Below, one piece after another: positions 12,012 through 22,175 of a DNA stretch of 64,000 nt. The notes under the pieces were generated by a model. It did not search any database, was not told the DNA's origin, and worked only from the letters and a program-made list of their open reading frames with translations. Source of the stretch: Pohlia nutans (lineage: Eukaryota > Streptophyta > Bryopsida > Bryales > Mniaceae). The stretch is from NCBI GenBank assembly GCA_022496805.1, contig CM040102.1:17515955-17579954 (forward strand). The letters run 5' to 3'. Both the position numbers and the translations under genes were made by a program. Each line of letters starts with the position of its first letter. Positions within the stretch are counted from its first letter, which is position 1.

Positions 12012-12203
12012 CATTAGTAGTAGAGGTGTCGTTTTTCATTCCCCCTTTTGTGGAACAGTGAATAGTAGCTAAATATTATGTTTATATTTATGTTATCTTG
12101 TGACCAAAACCACTCACCAGCACTAACACATCCCATGTGTCTCGCGCAATTTCATTCCTTTTTCAATTATAGTAAGTGAAAAACGACACATTTCCTACTA
12201 GTG
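12012..12203. mobile_element. Family F CACTA-like MITE, TSD TTT
   Basis: The left end is CATTAGTAGTAGAGGTGTCG and the right end TTTCCTACTAGTG, with TTT on both sides. The interior is the family F consensus. Confidence 0.72.
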
Positions 12204-13096
12204 TTTTTTCCTCAATCTTGGTTGATATCTGCAATGATGCCAATATTGATGACATCATTCATATTCCACCGTTTTTTTTATATTTTATATTTTATAATAA
12301 TAATATTATAATATTATTTTGCATGACAGTTAGCAAGGCCTGAATTAATTTTTAATGTCCCTCTACGGTACCCCAAGGCCATGTGCATGAAAAGCAGACT
12401 GAGACGTGTATCAACAAAACCAAGACCAATTGCGGCGTCCGGCCAACTGAAAACACACAGCGGAACTCCCGCCCACTCGCGCCAGCTCATACTTCCCAAT
12501 TCACCCCGAAACTCAGCCAGCTGGACTGCCAACACACCACTCCTCGCGCCATCTGGCAAGCCCACTCAACCGATTGGGTGGGAATCGAATGCCCCACTCA
12601 AACCCCGCAATGTGTCTCAACTCGGACCTGAGCTTCCAGCGCCCCCATCTGACGGCCTCGAACGCCCCGCCCCATCCAGCGGCACACAATCCATCCATCG
12701 TTCTCTGCCGACTCCATCACCCCGGCTAATTAGGGTTATATGCCCCTCTAATCCTTATTAAGCGGTCGTTAATCCTGATTAACGATCCTAAATCTAGATC
12801 ATTCATGTGGCAGGGCATGCAGGGTGGAGATTGCAGCCAGAGGTTCTTAAGGCACGCCCTGTGCACGTTTCCACAAGCTTCGCACCGCGGTTTGTGTGAC
12901 TGTGTTTTCCGAGCTCGGCTCTCGCCGTTGACAACGCAGTGTTCGTGTCCAGGATTCTTAGAATTTAGAATTTTTTTTCTCTTCTTTCTAGAATTTTTTT
13001 GCGCGATTTGAGGTTCATAGTGAGGTTTCTTGGTGCTCGGGGGTTTCTTGTTGACAGCGGAAGGAATTCTTGTTCTTTTCTGTCCTAAATTGTGTG
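12204..13096. other. Upstream region of the Mpv17-family gene
   Basis: An AT-rich start is followed by a GC-richer, C-rich block (about 12410-12730) that presumably holds promoter and 5' leader of the gene beginning at 13097. The overlapping open frames in the C-rich block (Pro/Ser/Thr-rich on the plus strand) show no domain and were not called. No clear TATA box position could be assigned. Confidence 0.4.
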
Positions 13097-14744
13097 ATGG
13101 CCGTTGTGAATCCGGGATCCGTTGGTTTTGGAGCCTCGTGTGTGAGTCGGGATGTGAGGGGTCTAATAAGCTGCGGCTTGCCCGAGCGGAGCAAAAACAG
13201 AGTGTCTGTGGTTAAGAAAAAAGAAGCCTATTCTCGTATTTCGGATTTCGTTATCTCCGTTAGAAATGGCGCTCGTTGCTCGAGTTTGCCTGGCGATGGC
13301 GCGAGTTCCAAGAACTTAGGTATCAACAGCAGCTCTAGCGGGAAGAATTTGCGGTGGATTGAAGAAGATGTTTTGGTCGATGGCGTGCGCAATGTTTCTG
13401 TCGTGCAAGCTTTGCCTGAAGAGTCGGGTGCAAGTGACATGCTGGCGGAGTTGCTTGACAGCGACAGGCCGCATCCAATTAGCGGCGGTGCTTCTGTTAG
13501 TATGTTGGATGGTGCCATGGCAGGAGGGAATGAGGTCCAGACGATGACTGCGGCCATGTACAGACCGAAGCTGCTTTGGTTCACAACTTCGGAGGCTGAA
13601 GAAAACAGATTTATTGACCGAGCTTTGAACGCTCTTCTGGCTGGAGCGGCCATATCGTATGCATTTACTAAGGTTGTCACTGTGGATCACGATGTCTGGC
13701 ATGGTTGGACTATGTTTGAGGTTCTCAAGTATGCGCCTCTTCACAACTGGCATGCGTATGAGGAAGTGCTGAAGAGTAATCCAATTTTGGCGAAGATGAT
13801 GATCAGTGGAGTTGTTTACTCGATTGGAGATTGGATTGGACAGGTAATGTACTTTCAGAGCTTCTGCTTTTATTTTGTGTTTAGTGATTTTAGATGTCAA
13901 AACAATTTAACGATTGGTTTAGTGCCTGACATACGTTCCTTTGCCTACAGTGTGTGGAGGGTAAGCCTGTTCTCGAATTCAGCAGAGTAAGGCTTCTGAG
14001 GTCTGGTTTAGTTGGATTCTGCTTGCATGGCTCCCTGTCGCATCACTACTATCATATTTGCGAGGTATGTGTATTTTTCCTTCACTCTGGGATGTTATAG
14101 AGTTTTGATTTTTCTATAGTATTTTAATTTCTTGGTTTTGCGGTCGATATGAGACAACAGGAAAATTGAAATTTGAGTTTTCGTGAATGTGCAGTATTTA
14201 TTCCCGTTTCAAGGATGGTGGGTCGTCCCAGTTAAAGTATTGTTCGATCAAACTATATGGTCGGCCATTTGGAATAGCATTTACTTCGTAACTCTGGGGT
14301 TGCTCCGGTTTGAGTCGCCAGCGAGAATTCTTCAGGATTTAAAAGATACATTCTTTCCTCTTCTGACGGTAAGATCTACCACCTGCATTTAAGATGTTAT
14401 ATGAAATATTCATGTGTTCGTCCACATTCTTTGATTGATACATGATTTCTACACCTTGATACGAATTCTTATCTGTTGCATGTTTTTAACATAGCAGTTT
14501 TGCACCTTTTCAGGCTGGTTGGAAGTTGTGGCCATTTGCACATCTTATCACGTACGGTTTGGTGCCAGTAGAACAGCGTTTGCTGTGGGTAGACTGCGTG
14601 GAGATTCTTTGGGTTACGATCCTTTCAGTTTTCGCTAATGAGAAAGCACAACAGAGAATGGAATTAGGTGAAGGTGAGGGAGCGTTAGTGCTAGTCTCTA
14701 AAGAGGTAGCAGAAGAAACCACTTCAGAAAATGATTTACAATAG
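13097..14744 (+). CDS. Mpv17/PMP22-family membrane protein, plastid-leader type
   Basis: Four exons, 13097-13843, 13951-14064, 14195-14368 and 14514-14744, all joined at phase 0 by GT-AG introns, give 421 residues. The C-terminal half is a complete Mpv17/PMP22 domain: a stretch around SGVVYSIGDWIGQ at the exon 1 end, SRVRLLRSGLVGF followed by LSHHYYHICE in exon 2, a membrane segment in exon 3, and the family's closing signature KLWPFAHLITYGLVPVEQR then WVDCVEILWVTILS in exon 4. The wording of that signature is close to the plant subgroup that includes Arabidopsis AT1G52870 (from memory). The first 150 residues are a Ser/Arg-rich leader and linker, which I infer to be a plastid transit region. 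Mpv17 proteins are four-helix inner-membrane or peroxisomal proteins of uncertain transport function. The ATG at 13097 is the first in frame. Confidence 0.92.
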
Positions 14745-16222
14745 CGAAGTAAGGTTGTAGTCACTTCCTACCAATATTGTACCAATCATGTACCCGTAAC
14801 CAACCCAGAGTTGTGAGTTTAGATCAATATGCCAGAGAGGGAAACAGAGGTTCTGTATATATAAGAGGCGATGTTGTCATCGCAAAGCGGTGCAATCTCT
14901 TCCTCCTTACTGGTTGTAGAGTATGCAGTGTAATTTATAGTCCGTGGGGAATTCCCTTACCACAAAGCGATTTTGGTATCTATATGATGAGGAACATGAT
15001 GAGTCTTGTACCTAAGAGCATACTTGTTTATGATAGTCTGATTCTGTTTGTACAACCAGATTTCGTTTATATCACACCTTTGCTAGTCAACATACATAAG
15101 TTTAGGACTTGACATGTGGAAAGTGTCTAATCCCATGTGTACAGAACATTCTCTGCAGATTGTGGAATGTGATATTGGAGAGTGTGATAATAACGAGTGT
15201 AGGGCGTAATTGATAATTTGACATTAGGGAGTCTTGGCGTCGCATAATAATATCCGGATGAATGCAAGTTTAGGATGTTTATGAATCTGCAAGACAAAAA
15301 AAGGAGTAAATAACTTTTATATTTCTACCTATTCATGGAAATTTTGAATGCAGGATGATTCTACTCTGTAGAACTGTTATTGAAGGGAAGTTAGAATATG
15401 TTCAAACTCTTACCCCCAAAAACTTTTTCAGTAAAAATACTCCTTTGGTGTGCGCTGGTCCCGGCCCACCTCAAGTGTGCACCGCTGAATGTTAAGTCTA
15501 GTTCGTCCAATCAATTTCCAAGGATAACTTTCATCCCTGGACCAAGAGAAAAGATGTGGTTAGAGCAAGCCCAGCAGTTGGTCATTGTGCACCAAGTCCA
15601 CATCCAAGATGGTGTGAGAGAATTGAGAACTTCCTCAGCAACAACCACCAAGCGTGCCTAGAATAGAGCGCATCAATCAATTTTAAACTACTGCTTTTGT
15701 CACAACTTGGATCTCTCACACCAACTTCTGTGGATCCAGCAGCTGGAAATCTTTCTGACTGTTATCAAAGAATCCTTGCCTCAAAACATTTTTAAGCCCT
15801 AGACTTTACACCTTACTAAAGTTTTCAAGATTCTCTCTGATGTTCTTGGATGCTCTTTGTTTTCACATCTTACGTTTGTCTTACTTGCTTGACTCCTACT
15901 AAATTCCCGCATAGAATGACAACTGTCATCCTTCACTTTAGTTCCAAGGAAATTTATTGTATCAGTAAAAGATCAATCAACCTGCAGGCGGTGTAGTATC
16001 CTACTACTAAAGAATGTTATGTAGCTCCTTCCATTCATTTATTGTTTTTCCCCTTCGAAGGGGAAAAACTACAAAAATGCTTCGTTGTGAAGAGTTGTAC
16101 AATTGAAAGTCGTAAATGGAAATCTGGGGTAGATACTTAGGCAAAGACAACGCAACTAGCTGCTTGTTTTCTATTGGCTTTGTCAAATGTTGGGATAGAG
16201 ACTATTTTATAGTTTGCACTCT
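14745..16222. other. 3' flank and spacer
   Basis: The first few hundred bases are the likely 3' UTR of the Mpv17-family gene. A palindromic CCCCTTCGAAGGGG lies at about 16051. No further gene or delimited element was found before the family L element. Confidence 0.45.
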
Positions 16223-16773
16223 TTAACCCTTAAACGTACCACTCCTTTGTAGGAAAATCAAACTACACAATTTAGCCTTCAAGATTTATCAAAATATATT
16301 TTGTAATATTTTTCATGCATGGAATAGAATGTTTCCTACTAGTCTTGAAATTTTCAGATTTTTTTGATATAATATGGCCTTTTTAACAAATTTTTAAGTC
16401 AAATACTTCAAAAAATAATTTTAATTACAAAAAAGCTTTAAAAAATTAAATTTTTTTTGGGAGCACGTACAAATTACAATGGAGAATTGATCACATGATA
16501 TGTTTTCCATAGAAATTTTTTATTTAGATTTTGAAATTCAAAAGGTGAACATCCTATGTAGTGTAATTCAAACCTTGAGCTACAAAGCTTGCACAAGCAA
16601 TAAAATACACAATAATTGGAATTTTTAAGATTTGAAAAGTGAAGTACAAACTAGACTCAATAAAATTCATTTTCTTAGTTGGGCGTATTAGCAACAAAAG
16701 TCATCTTCAAGATCGAAATTGGGTTTGACCAACAAACATCCAGAAACTGGATGCGTGGACGTTTAGGGGTTAA
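16223..16773. mobile_element. Family L piggyBac-like element, copy 1, TSD TTAA
   Basis: Coordinates include both TTAA sites. The left end is TTAACCCTTAAACGTACC and the right end GTGGACGTTTAGGGGTTAA. A small palindrome CATCCAGAAACTGGATG lies about 20 bases inside the right end. The 551-bp body is AT-rich and matches copy 2 at 18979-19532 along its whole length. The right TTAA is shared with the adjoining family M element. Confidence 0.85.
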
Positions 16774-17313
16774 CCCCTAAAGGACCAATCAACCATATTA
16801 TGCTTGATTTTTGGTCAAAGGCCCCAAAAATCAAGTGTCTTAGCTTTATTGTAGTTGGTGTTTTCATTAGATGTTTAAGTTAAATTATGATACATCTTTT
16901 GACCGTTGGGATTGGAGAATAAACTTCATTTGAAGCTTTTCCACCGTAGAGAACTTTGAATTTTGAGTGTCCAAAATACAAAGGGCTTTCTAAAGATGCT
17001 TCAATCATAAGTCTCTTTTAATTTCTTCACCTTCAATTTTTTACTCCATGTAAATATAAGTTTTATCTACCTTAAATATAATTTTTGATATTAAATTTGA
17101 CAAAAACATATTTATTTTGAATTTTTACCTTGTTTACATCATAAAATTTGTAAATATTCAAAATATCTTCCAATCATGTTGAAAATTTTGTCATACCTTC
17201 ATAATGTCGATGATTATCTATGAAAAATTATAAATCATTCAATGTGATATTTAAAGTATGCAAATTATAGTGCTTTGACTTTTACAAAAGAGGTGAGGAC
17301 CTTTAGGGGTTAA
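16770..17313. mobile_element. Family M piggyBac-like element, TSD TTAA
   Basis: It begins TTAACCCCTAAAGGACC and ends GGACCTTTAGGGGTTAA, a near-perfect inverted terminus. It is 544 bp, AT-rich and non-coding. It abuts family L copy 1 through one shared TTAA. Confidence 0.8.
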
Positions 17314-17567
17314 GAGTTCACTTCCTATTGAACATTCATTTCACATTGCCCACTTAAGAATGATTTAGAATGTACCTTTTCACACAACATTAATAAAAAT
17401 TAATTTTTGCAAATAATGTACTATCTTGATAGAACAGATATTATCTTATACTCTAAGTGGTATATATTATCTATAAATTTATATTACTCTAATAATAAAA
17501 ATTTAACCTTAACACTTGTTTAGAAATTCACAACAAACATAAAGAAAATTGGGACATAGCTTTTCCG
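17314..17567 (+). repeat. Dispersed repeat N, copy 1
   Basis: About 250 bp that recurs at 43219-43465 (shared landmarks: CACTTAAGAATGAT-like, CTTTTCACACAAC, TATATATTATCTA, ATTCACAACAAA). No termini could be defined. Confidence 0.65.
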
Positions 17568-17615
17568 TTACACCAATCTTGTTATTTTTGAAAAAAAATA
17601 GGAAAAATAGATATA

Positions 17616-18712
17616 TTAACCCTTTGACGCGCCATCGTCCATACTCTGAATGCTAGATGATTTGTGACACGTCCCTTCACCACATACGGTGATGTTTTTC
17701 ATCCATCCAAAATTCTCTTGATTCTTGTGGTAGTTGACTACCATTTGTATGATATGAATCTTCAAAATAAGATAACGTGAATTTTTGAAAAATTACAAAA
17801 GTGGTTTATGTCAAGTTTCAATCTTAGTTCAGAAAGTGAGACTTTAACCCCTAAGTGACAGATCAACCATTTTATGGTCTCTGCCCTTTTTTTATGGGTT
17901 GCCCGAAATAGAAAAAATATATTTTTATAGAAAATAAAAAATATTTTTAAATAGGTAATCAAGTCTACTTTCCAACCCAATTTGAATCATGTCAATCCGA
18001 GTTAAACTCCACCCGGGAGAAATTTTCAAAGAAAAACACTTCTACATTGTCTAGTGTTAGAAAACTTACTATTTGGGGAAAGTAATGATGAACTCTCCGT
18101 TGAAAAATTTGTAATTTTTGATTTTAGGATAGAATGTCTAGTTTTAACAAATTATACAAAATTTCAAATTCTAAAAATAAAATTTGTGATTCTTATAAAT
18201 ATTTGAAGTTAAATGCTTCTAAATTCATTATGAGATGATAAAAAGCTATTTTTTGATATTTGACCATATGAAAAATTACTAAACATCAAGCTCCTCATTT
18301 TCTCTTTTGGACCAAACTTCATCAAAGTTCAAGAAGTAATTTTTTATAACACATTTATGTTTTGCCCTTACCCCCTCCGTCATTTAGGGGTTAAACATGA
18401 TTTTCCATAATAAATAGAATCAAATAATGGAAACCCTACCATCTTGTAGTGCATGTTATTCCAATTTCTTTGCAATATTTTTTAAATTTTTTGTGTTAAT
18501 TTTGGATTTAAAATTGAGTTTGAAGAAAAAACCTTGCAAAATTAATTTAAAAATAATAATAATATTAAAATGATGAATCCAACCATATAAATGTTATCTT
18601 CACATTGACATTTACAACTTTGCTTTGTACATCAACTCCGTTTTCATTTTTCATCAACCATTTTGTAACGAATCTTTGAAAACATTGTTGAATCGGGACG
18701 TTAAAGGGTTAA
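17616..18712. mobile_element. Family H piggyBac-like element, copy 1, interrupted by family A
   Basis: The left end TTAACCCTTTGACGCGCC and right end GGGACGTTAAAGGGTTAA enclose a body identical in layout to the copies at 57047-58722 and 57885-58432. At 17844 a complete family A element interrupts it at an internal TTAA. The uninterrupted sister copies show a single TTAA at that position (GAGATGTTAAATATG at about 57272), so the TTAA duplication is demonstrated within the window. Confidence 0.9.
17844..18394. mobile_element. Family A piggyBac-like element nested in family H, TSD TTAA
   Basis: It starts TTAACCCCTAAGTGACAGATC minus one base and ends CTCCGTCATTTAGGGGTTAA. The 551-bp interior contains AAGTCTACTTTCCAACCC and TGCCCTTACCCCCTCC, shared with 30034-30582 and 30583-31044. 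It has no coding capacity. Confidence 0.9.
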
Positions 18713-18978
18713 ACAATAATTCTCTTAGTCCCTTTGAAACCAAGTGGTGCCAAAATGGAACAACTGTGCAGCAGAAAGGTGACCTCCTTTGATTGAAATC
18801 TTTGAATTATCAGCACCTCCGTCCCAGCTGCCCACACATCCAGTGCTTTGGGTGGGCCAATCAATCATTGTGACTTGTGCTTGAATTATCACTTGCGTAA
18901 CATACTTGGATCTGCAACTGTTCATCTTTCTAGGAAATTACCCTTGTAGTCACAAAATAACTTTTCTCGCACAAAGAT

Positions 18979-19532
18979 ATAACCCTTTAACGTCCCATTC
19001 CTTTTGAAAACAGTCAAACTACACTTTTATACACATTTTAGCTATCAAGATTTGTTAAAATATATATTTTAATATTTTTCATGCATGAAATTGTATGTTT
19101 TCTATTAGTCCTAAAATTTTCCAATTTTTCTTATACAAAATGAAATTTCTACAAATTTTTAATTCAAACACTTCAAAAATTTCATATTAATTACAAAAAA
19201 TCTTCAAAAAATATATATATTTTGGAACATGTGCAAATGACAATGGAGAATCATATGATATGTTTTTGTAGAAATTTTTAATTATAATTTTAAAATTCAA
19301 AAGGTGAACATCATATGCAGTGTAATTCAAACCTTGAGCTACCTAGCTTGTAACACTAATAAAATATTCAATACTTCAAATTTATAAGATCTGAAAAATG
19401 AAGTGAAAACTAGACTCGATAAGCTTCATCTTCTTAATTGAAAGCAATAGCAAAAAACTTCATCTTCAAGGTCAAAATTGGCTTTGACCAACGCGCATCC
19501 ACTATATGGATGCGCGGTCCTTAAAGGGATAA
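18979..19532. mobile_element. Family L piggyBac-like element, copy 2, flanked by ATAA
   Basis: The body matches copy 1 (16223-16773). The termini are CCCTTTAACGTCCC and the complement-like GGTCCTTAAAGGG. Unlike all other members the 4-bp flanks are ATAA on both sides (18979-18982 and 19529-19532), so either the element went into a non-canonical target or both flanks mutated alike. A palindrome CATCCACTATATGGATG lies inside the right end. Confidence 0.82.
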
Positions 19533-21481
19533 AGTTCTTTTAATCCTTCTACTATTGATCTTAGAATTTTAACCACTATTCTTGCATCGTTGTGGTAGAT
19601 TTTTAATCATTGTAGTAGATTTGGAATCATGAACAAGTCCACATTATCTTTAGCTAAAGATTTGGTGGTGAGATATTGTATTTAATGTTAAAGCTTCTAC
19701 AATGTTATTGTTGAACATGATCAACTCTACTAATTGCTGAAGAACCTTATGGATACCAATTTGGTTCCAAATCTTAATCTCTCCTTGTACAATTTTATCT
19801 CAAGTGGTAATTAAATTAGAGAGAACTGTAGAAAAAATCTTGGTGTTGAAGACAAACAAGGAATTTTACTCCACTCTCTTTGTCTCTTTTGATGTTTTCT
19901 TCTTTGAATTTTCAAAGTATGTTTTTTTCTTTCTAGACATTCACATTTTTCTCTCATAAAATAATCCTATTAGATAAGAAAATATTAGGTATTACATAGG
20001 CTCTGAAATAATAATTTTCACACTAAGGCAAAAATGTTATGTGTGGACTACACTAAATAGTATATTTAGTGTGAGGTGATGAATAATGTGCTTACTTGTC
20101 TAACACTAATTGTCAATTTGTGGGTAATTAGTGTTGGCGGTTATCATCCAATTTGATTCATTCCATTTCTAAAATTTCAGTTTTTCCATCTAAACTTTCA
20201 TCTCAAGTTTCATTCCTTACTCACACTAAATATCCATATCTCAAAAGATCACAATGTCAAAACGTTACTATTCTTCATAAATAGTGTGAGACTTCACATT
20301 TAGTGTTCTTACAAAAGTAGGTTTTTTGATATTTAGAGTGATGTTCGCAATTACAGTGCCTCACACTAAATATACTATTTAGTGTAATGATCTTGAGCTC
20401 ACTACAAAAGTACACTACTTTTAGCTAATAGTGCGTTTAGTACTAATTTCAAAAGCCAAAATTTACACCCATTCATTTGCTTACACTAGAAACAACAACC
20501 CATTGCATATCGATACAAAATACAAGGTTCAACTATACAAGGACATGTGCATCAAAAGAGCATGCACTAAAACCCACATTGACTATTAGCAAAAAGTAGT
20601 GTTGGAAAAGCAAGGGATACTTCGCGAATTCCCACAAATGGTGCACTGGCCCCTTGGAGGATGGTTACCGCGCTGAATCTGAGCGGTTGAGTGTCGGCAC
20701 AAATTCAGAGTAACCGGCCTGCTCGGATTATGGCGTCGATCTCTGGCGCCTTCGAAGAAGACTATGAACTAGGTAACCTTCGAGCCGCCGTGAAGCGGCG
20801 AGAGGGTTACCGAACGTAACTAGCTCTATTCGCGAATGAAAAATCCTGTAACTGCTGCCTTCATGAGTGAATCTTTCATGATTATCATGAACAAATTGTG
20901 CTGCTCGTGGATGAAACGAGTCCAAGCAGATAGTTGCGCTCAATCAGAGCTGGTTATGCACAGGAGAAGCTCACTTAGTGTGACTTCGAGAATTCCCGAA
21001 AGGGGTGAGTAGTTTGGTATTAATGGCCCTTTGTCTGGTGGGCATTGGTTCATTAACCAAATGAACAGACACTGTATTCACGCCGGCCCTTTTTTGGGAC
21101 CGGAGTTTCTATCTATCTATCTATTGACTTCGAGAATGACAGGCAGAGGGAAGAGGGCGCAAATGGGGAATACCATGGAGTCATGGACGCACGGCAACGA
21201 GCTGAGCATCGCTGAGGCTGTAGCGGCGTTGTTACAGGGCCCGGCATCATTCTCGGAATAGAGTATACGAATCTTTTGATAAACTAAAAAGTACTGTACA
21301 GATTTGAATGTTCAAGATTCAATGGGATAACTTGACATTATGTGCAAAAAAAACCTTATCAGGTTACCTAGTGCAATAAGCTGTAGGATTTCTCAAGCTT
21401 GATTCAATCTGAAGTGGCTCTTAGTTTCTTGTTGCAAAACCAATTTAGAGCTTGAGAATTTCCTTCTCGGTCGTCGCAGCT
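19533..21481. other. Spacer with short palindromic repeats and LysM upstream region
   Basis: From 20030 to 20400 there are several ACACTAAA words. Two of them, at 20050-20076 and 20359-20385, form an inverted pair of about 27 bp around a self-complementary ACTAAATA/TATTTAGT core. A GC-rich patch at 20620-20960 contains a short ATG frame at 20729 that stops after 29 codons; it could be a first exon but nothing continues it. The last 400 bases are probably the promoter of the LysM gene. A TATC microsatellite lies at about 21108-21124. Confidence 0.4.
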
Positions 21482-21832
21482 ATGGGGCAGCAAGTGAGCA
21501 AAGGCTCGGAGACAGTGGAGTCGGCAGTTTCGGGCGCAACGGGAGCGGCGAAAGAAACAGCGGGAGCAGTGAAGGAGGTAGTGGCTGCAGTGGGAGCGGA
21601 AGACCGAGAAGCGATTCGCATTCAGAAGAAGGAGCACTGGGGCAGGGTCGAAGAAGGCGACACGCTGTGGGACTTAGCCGAGCGGCACCTCGGGGACGCC
21701 ACGCAATGGGAGACTCTCCAAGCCGCTTGTCGCCGGGAGCTTGGCACCGACGACCCTCTCTTGCTGTTGCCCGGTAGCCATGTCACCGAAGCGTGCGTCG
21801 CGCGCGCGCAGGCGCAACTCTCCAAGCAATAG
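21482..21832 (+). CDS. Small LysM-domain protein with N-myristoylation signal
   Basis: A single-exon frame of 116 residues begins at ATG 21482. An upstream in-frame extension lacks an ATG. The N-terminus is MGQQVSKGSE, a textbook context for N-myristoylation at Gly2 after Met removal, so membrane anchoring from the cytosolic side is likely. Residues 5-45 are a low-complexity Ala/Gly/Glu/Thr helix resembling LEA-type repeats. Residues 55-105 are one LysM domain (RVEEGDTLWDLAERHLGD, then WETLQAACRRE and LLLLPGSHV), closest in feel to intracellular bacterial YgaU-type and small plant LysM proteins. LysM folds bind N-acetylglucosamine polymers, but an intracellular LysM may have another ligand. 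No signal peptide or membrane helix is present. Function unknown. Confidence 0.85.
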   Translation: MGQQVSKGSETVESAVSGATGAAKETAGAVKEVVAAVGAEDREAIRIQKKEHWGRVEEGDTLWDLAERHLGDATQWETLQAACRRELGTDDPLLLLPGSHVTEACVARAQAQLSKQ

Positions 21833-22175
21833 CAGCCGTGCATTTCACCGCCACACCAATTTTTTTGTAGCACCACTCCCTCTGTCACAATACAGAACTT
21901 CCTGTATCCCTTTCCATTTTGTCCCAGAATAAGCTTCCTGTTTGCTCAATGTCTGAGTATCCCAGATAACATACTTCCCCTGGTCAATCATGTGAGAGAT
22001 AGAATAGGATTCAATCTGTGAGTTTCAATTTTCAGTTTTCTTTCAACCGGAAGCTTTTTTTCGGGACAGAGGAGTATTCATCTTTGTCATGAAGCTTTTA
22101 CATGCAATACATGATCCGCGCTCTCAGTCACTTGAAACCCTAATTGGTGCTTCTTGAGATGAAACCCTAATGGTA

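Noticed and set aside
12381..12761. 126-codon plus-strand frame, Pro/Ser/Thr-rich
   Set aside because: It lies in a C-rich block just upstream of the Mpv17 gene, overlaps equally long frames on both strands and shows no domain; best explained by base composition.
20729..20818. Short ATG frame (29 codons) in a GC-rich patch
   Set aside because: No continuing exon, domain or upstream signal could be identified, so it was not called as a gene.
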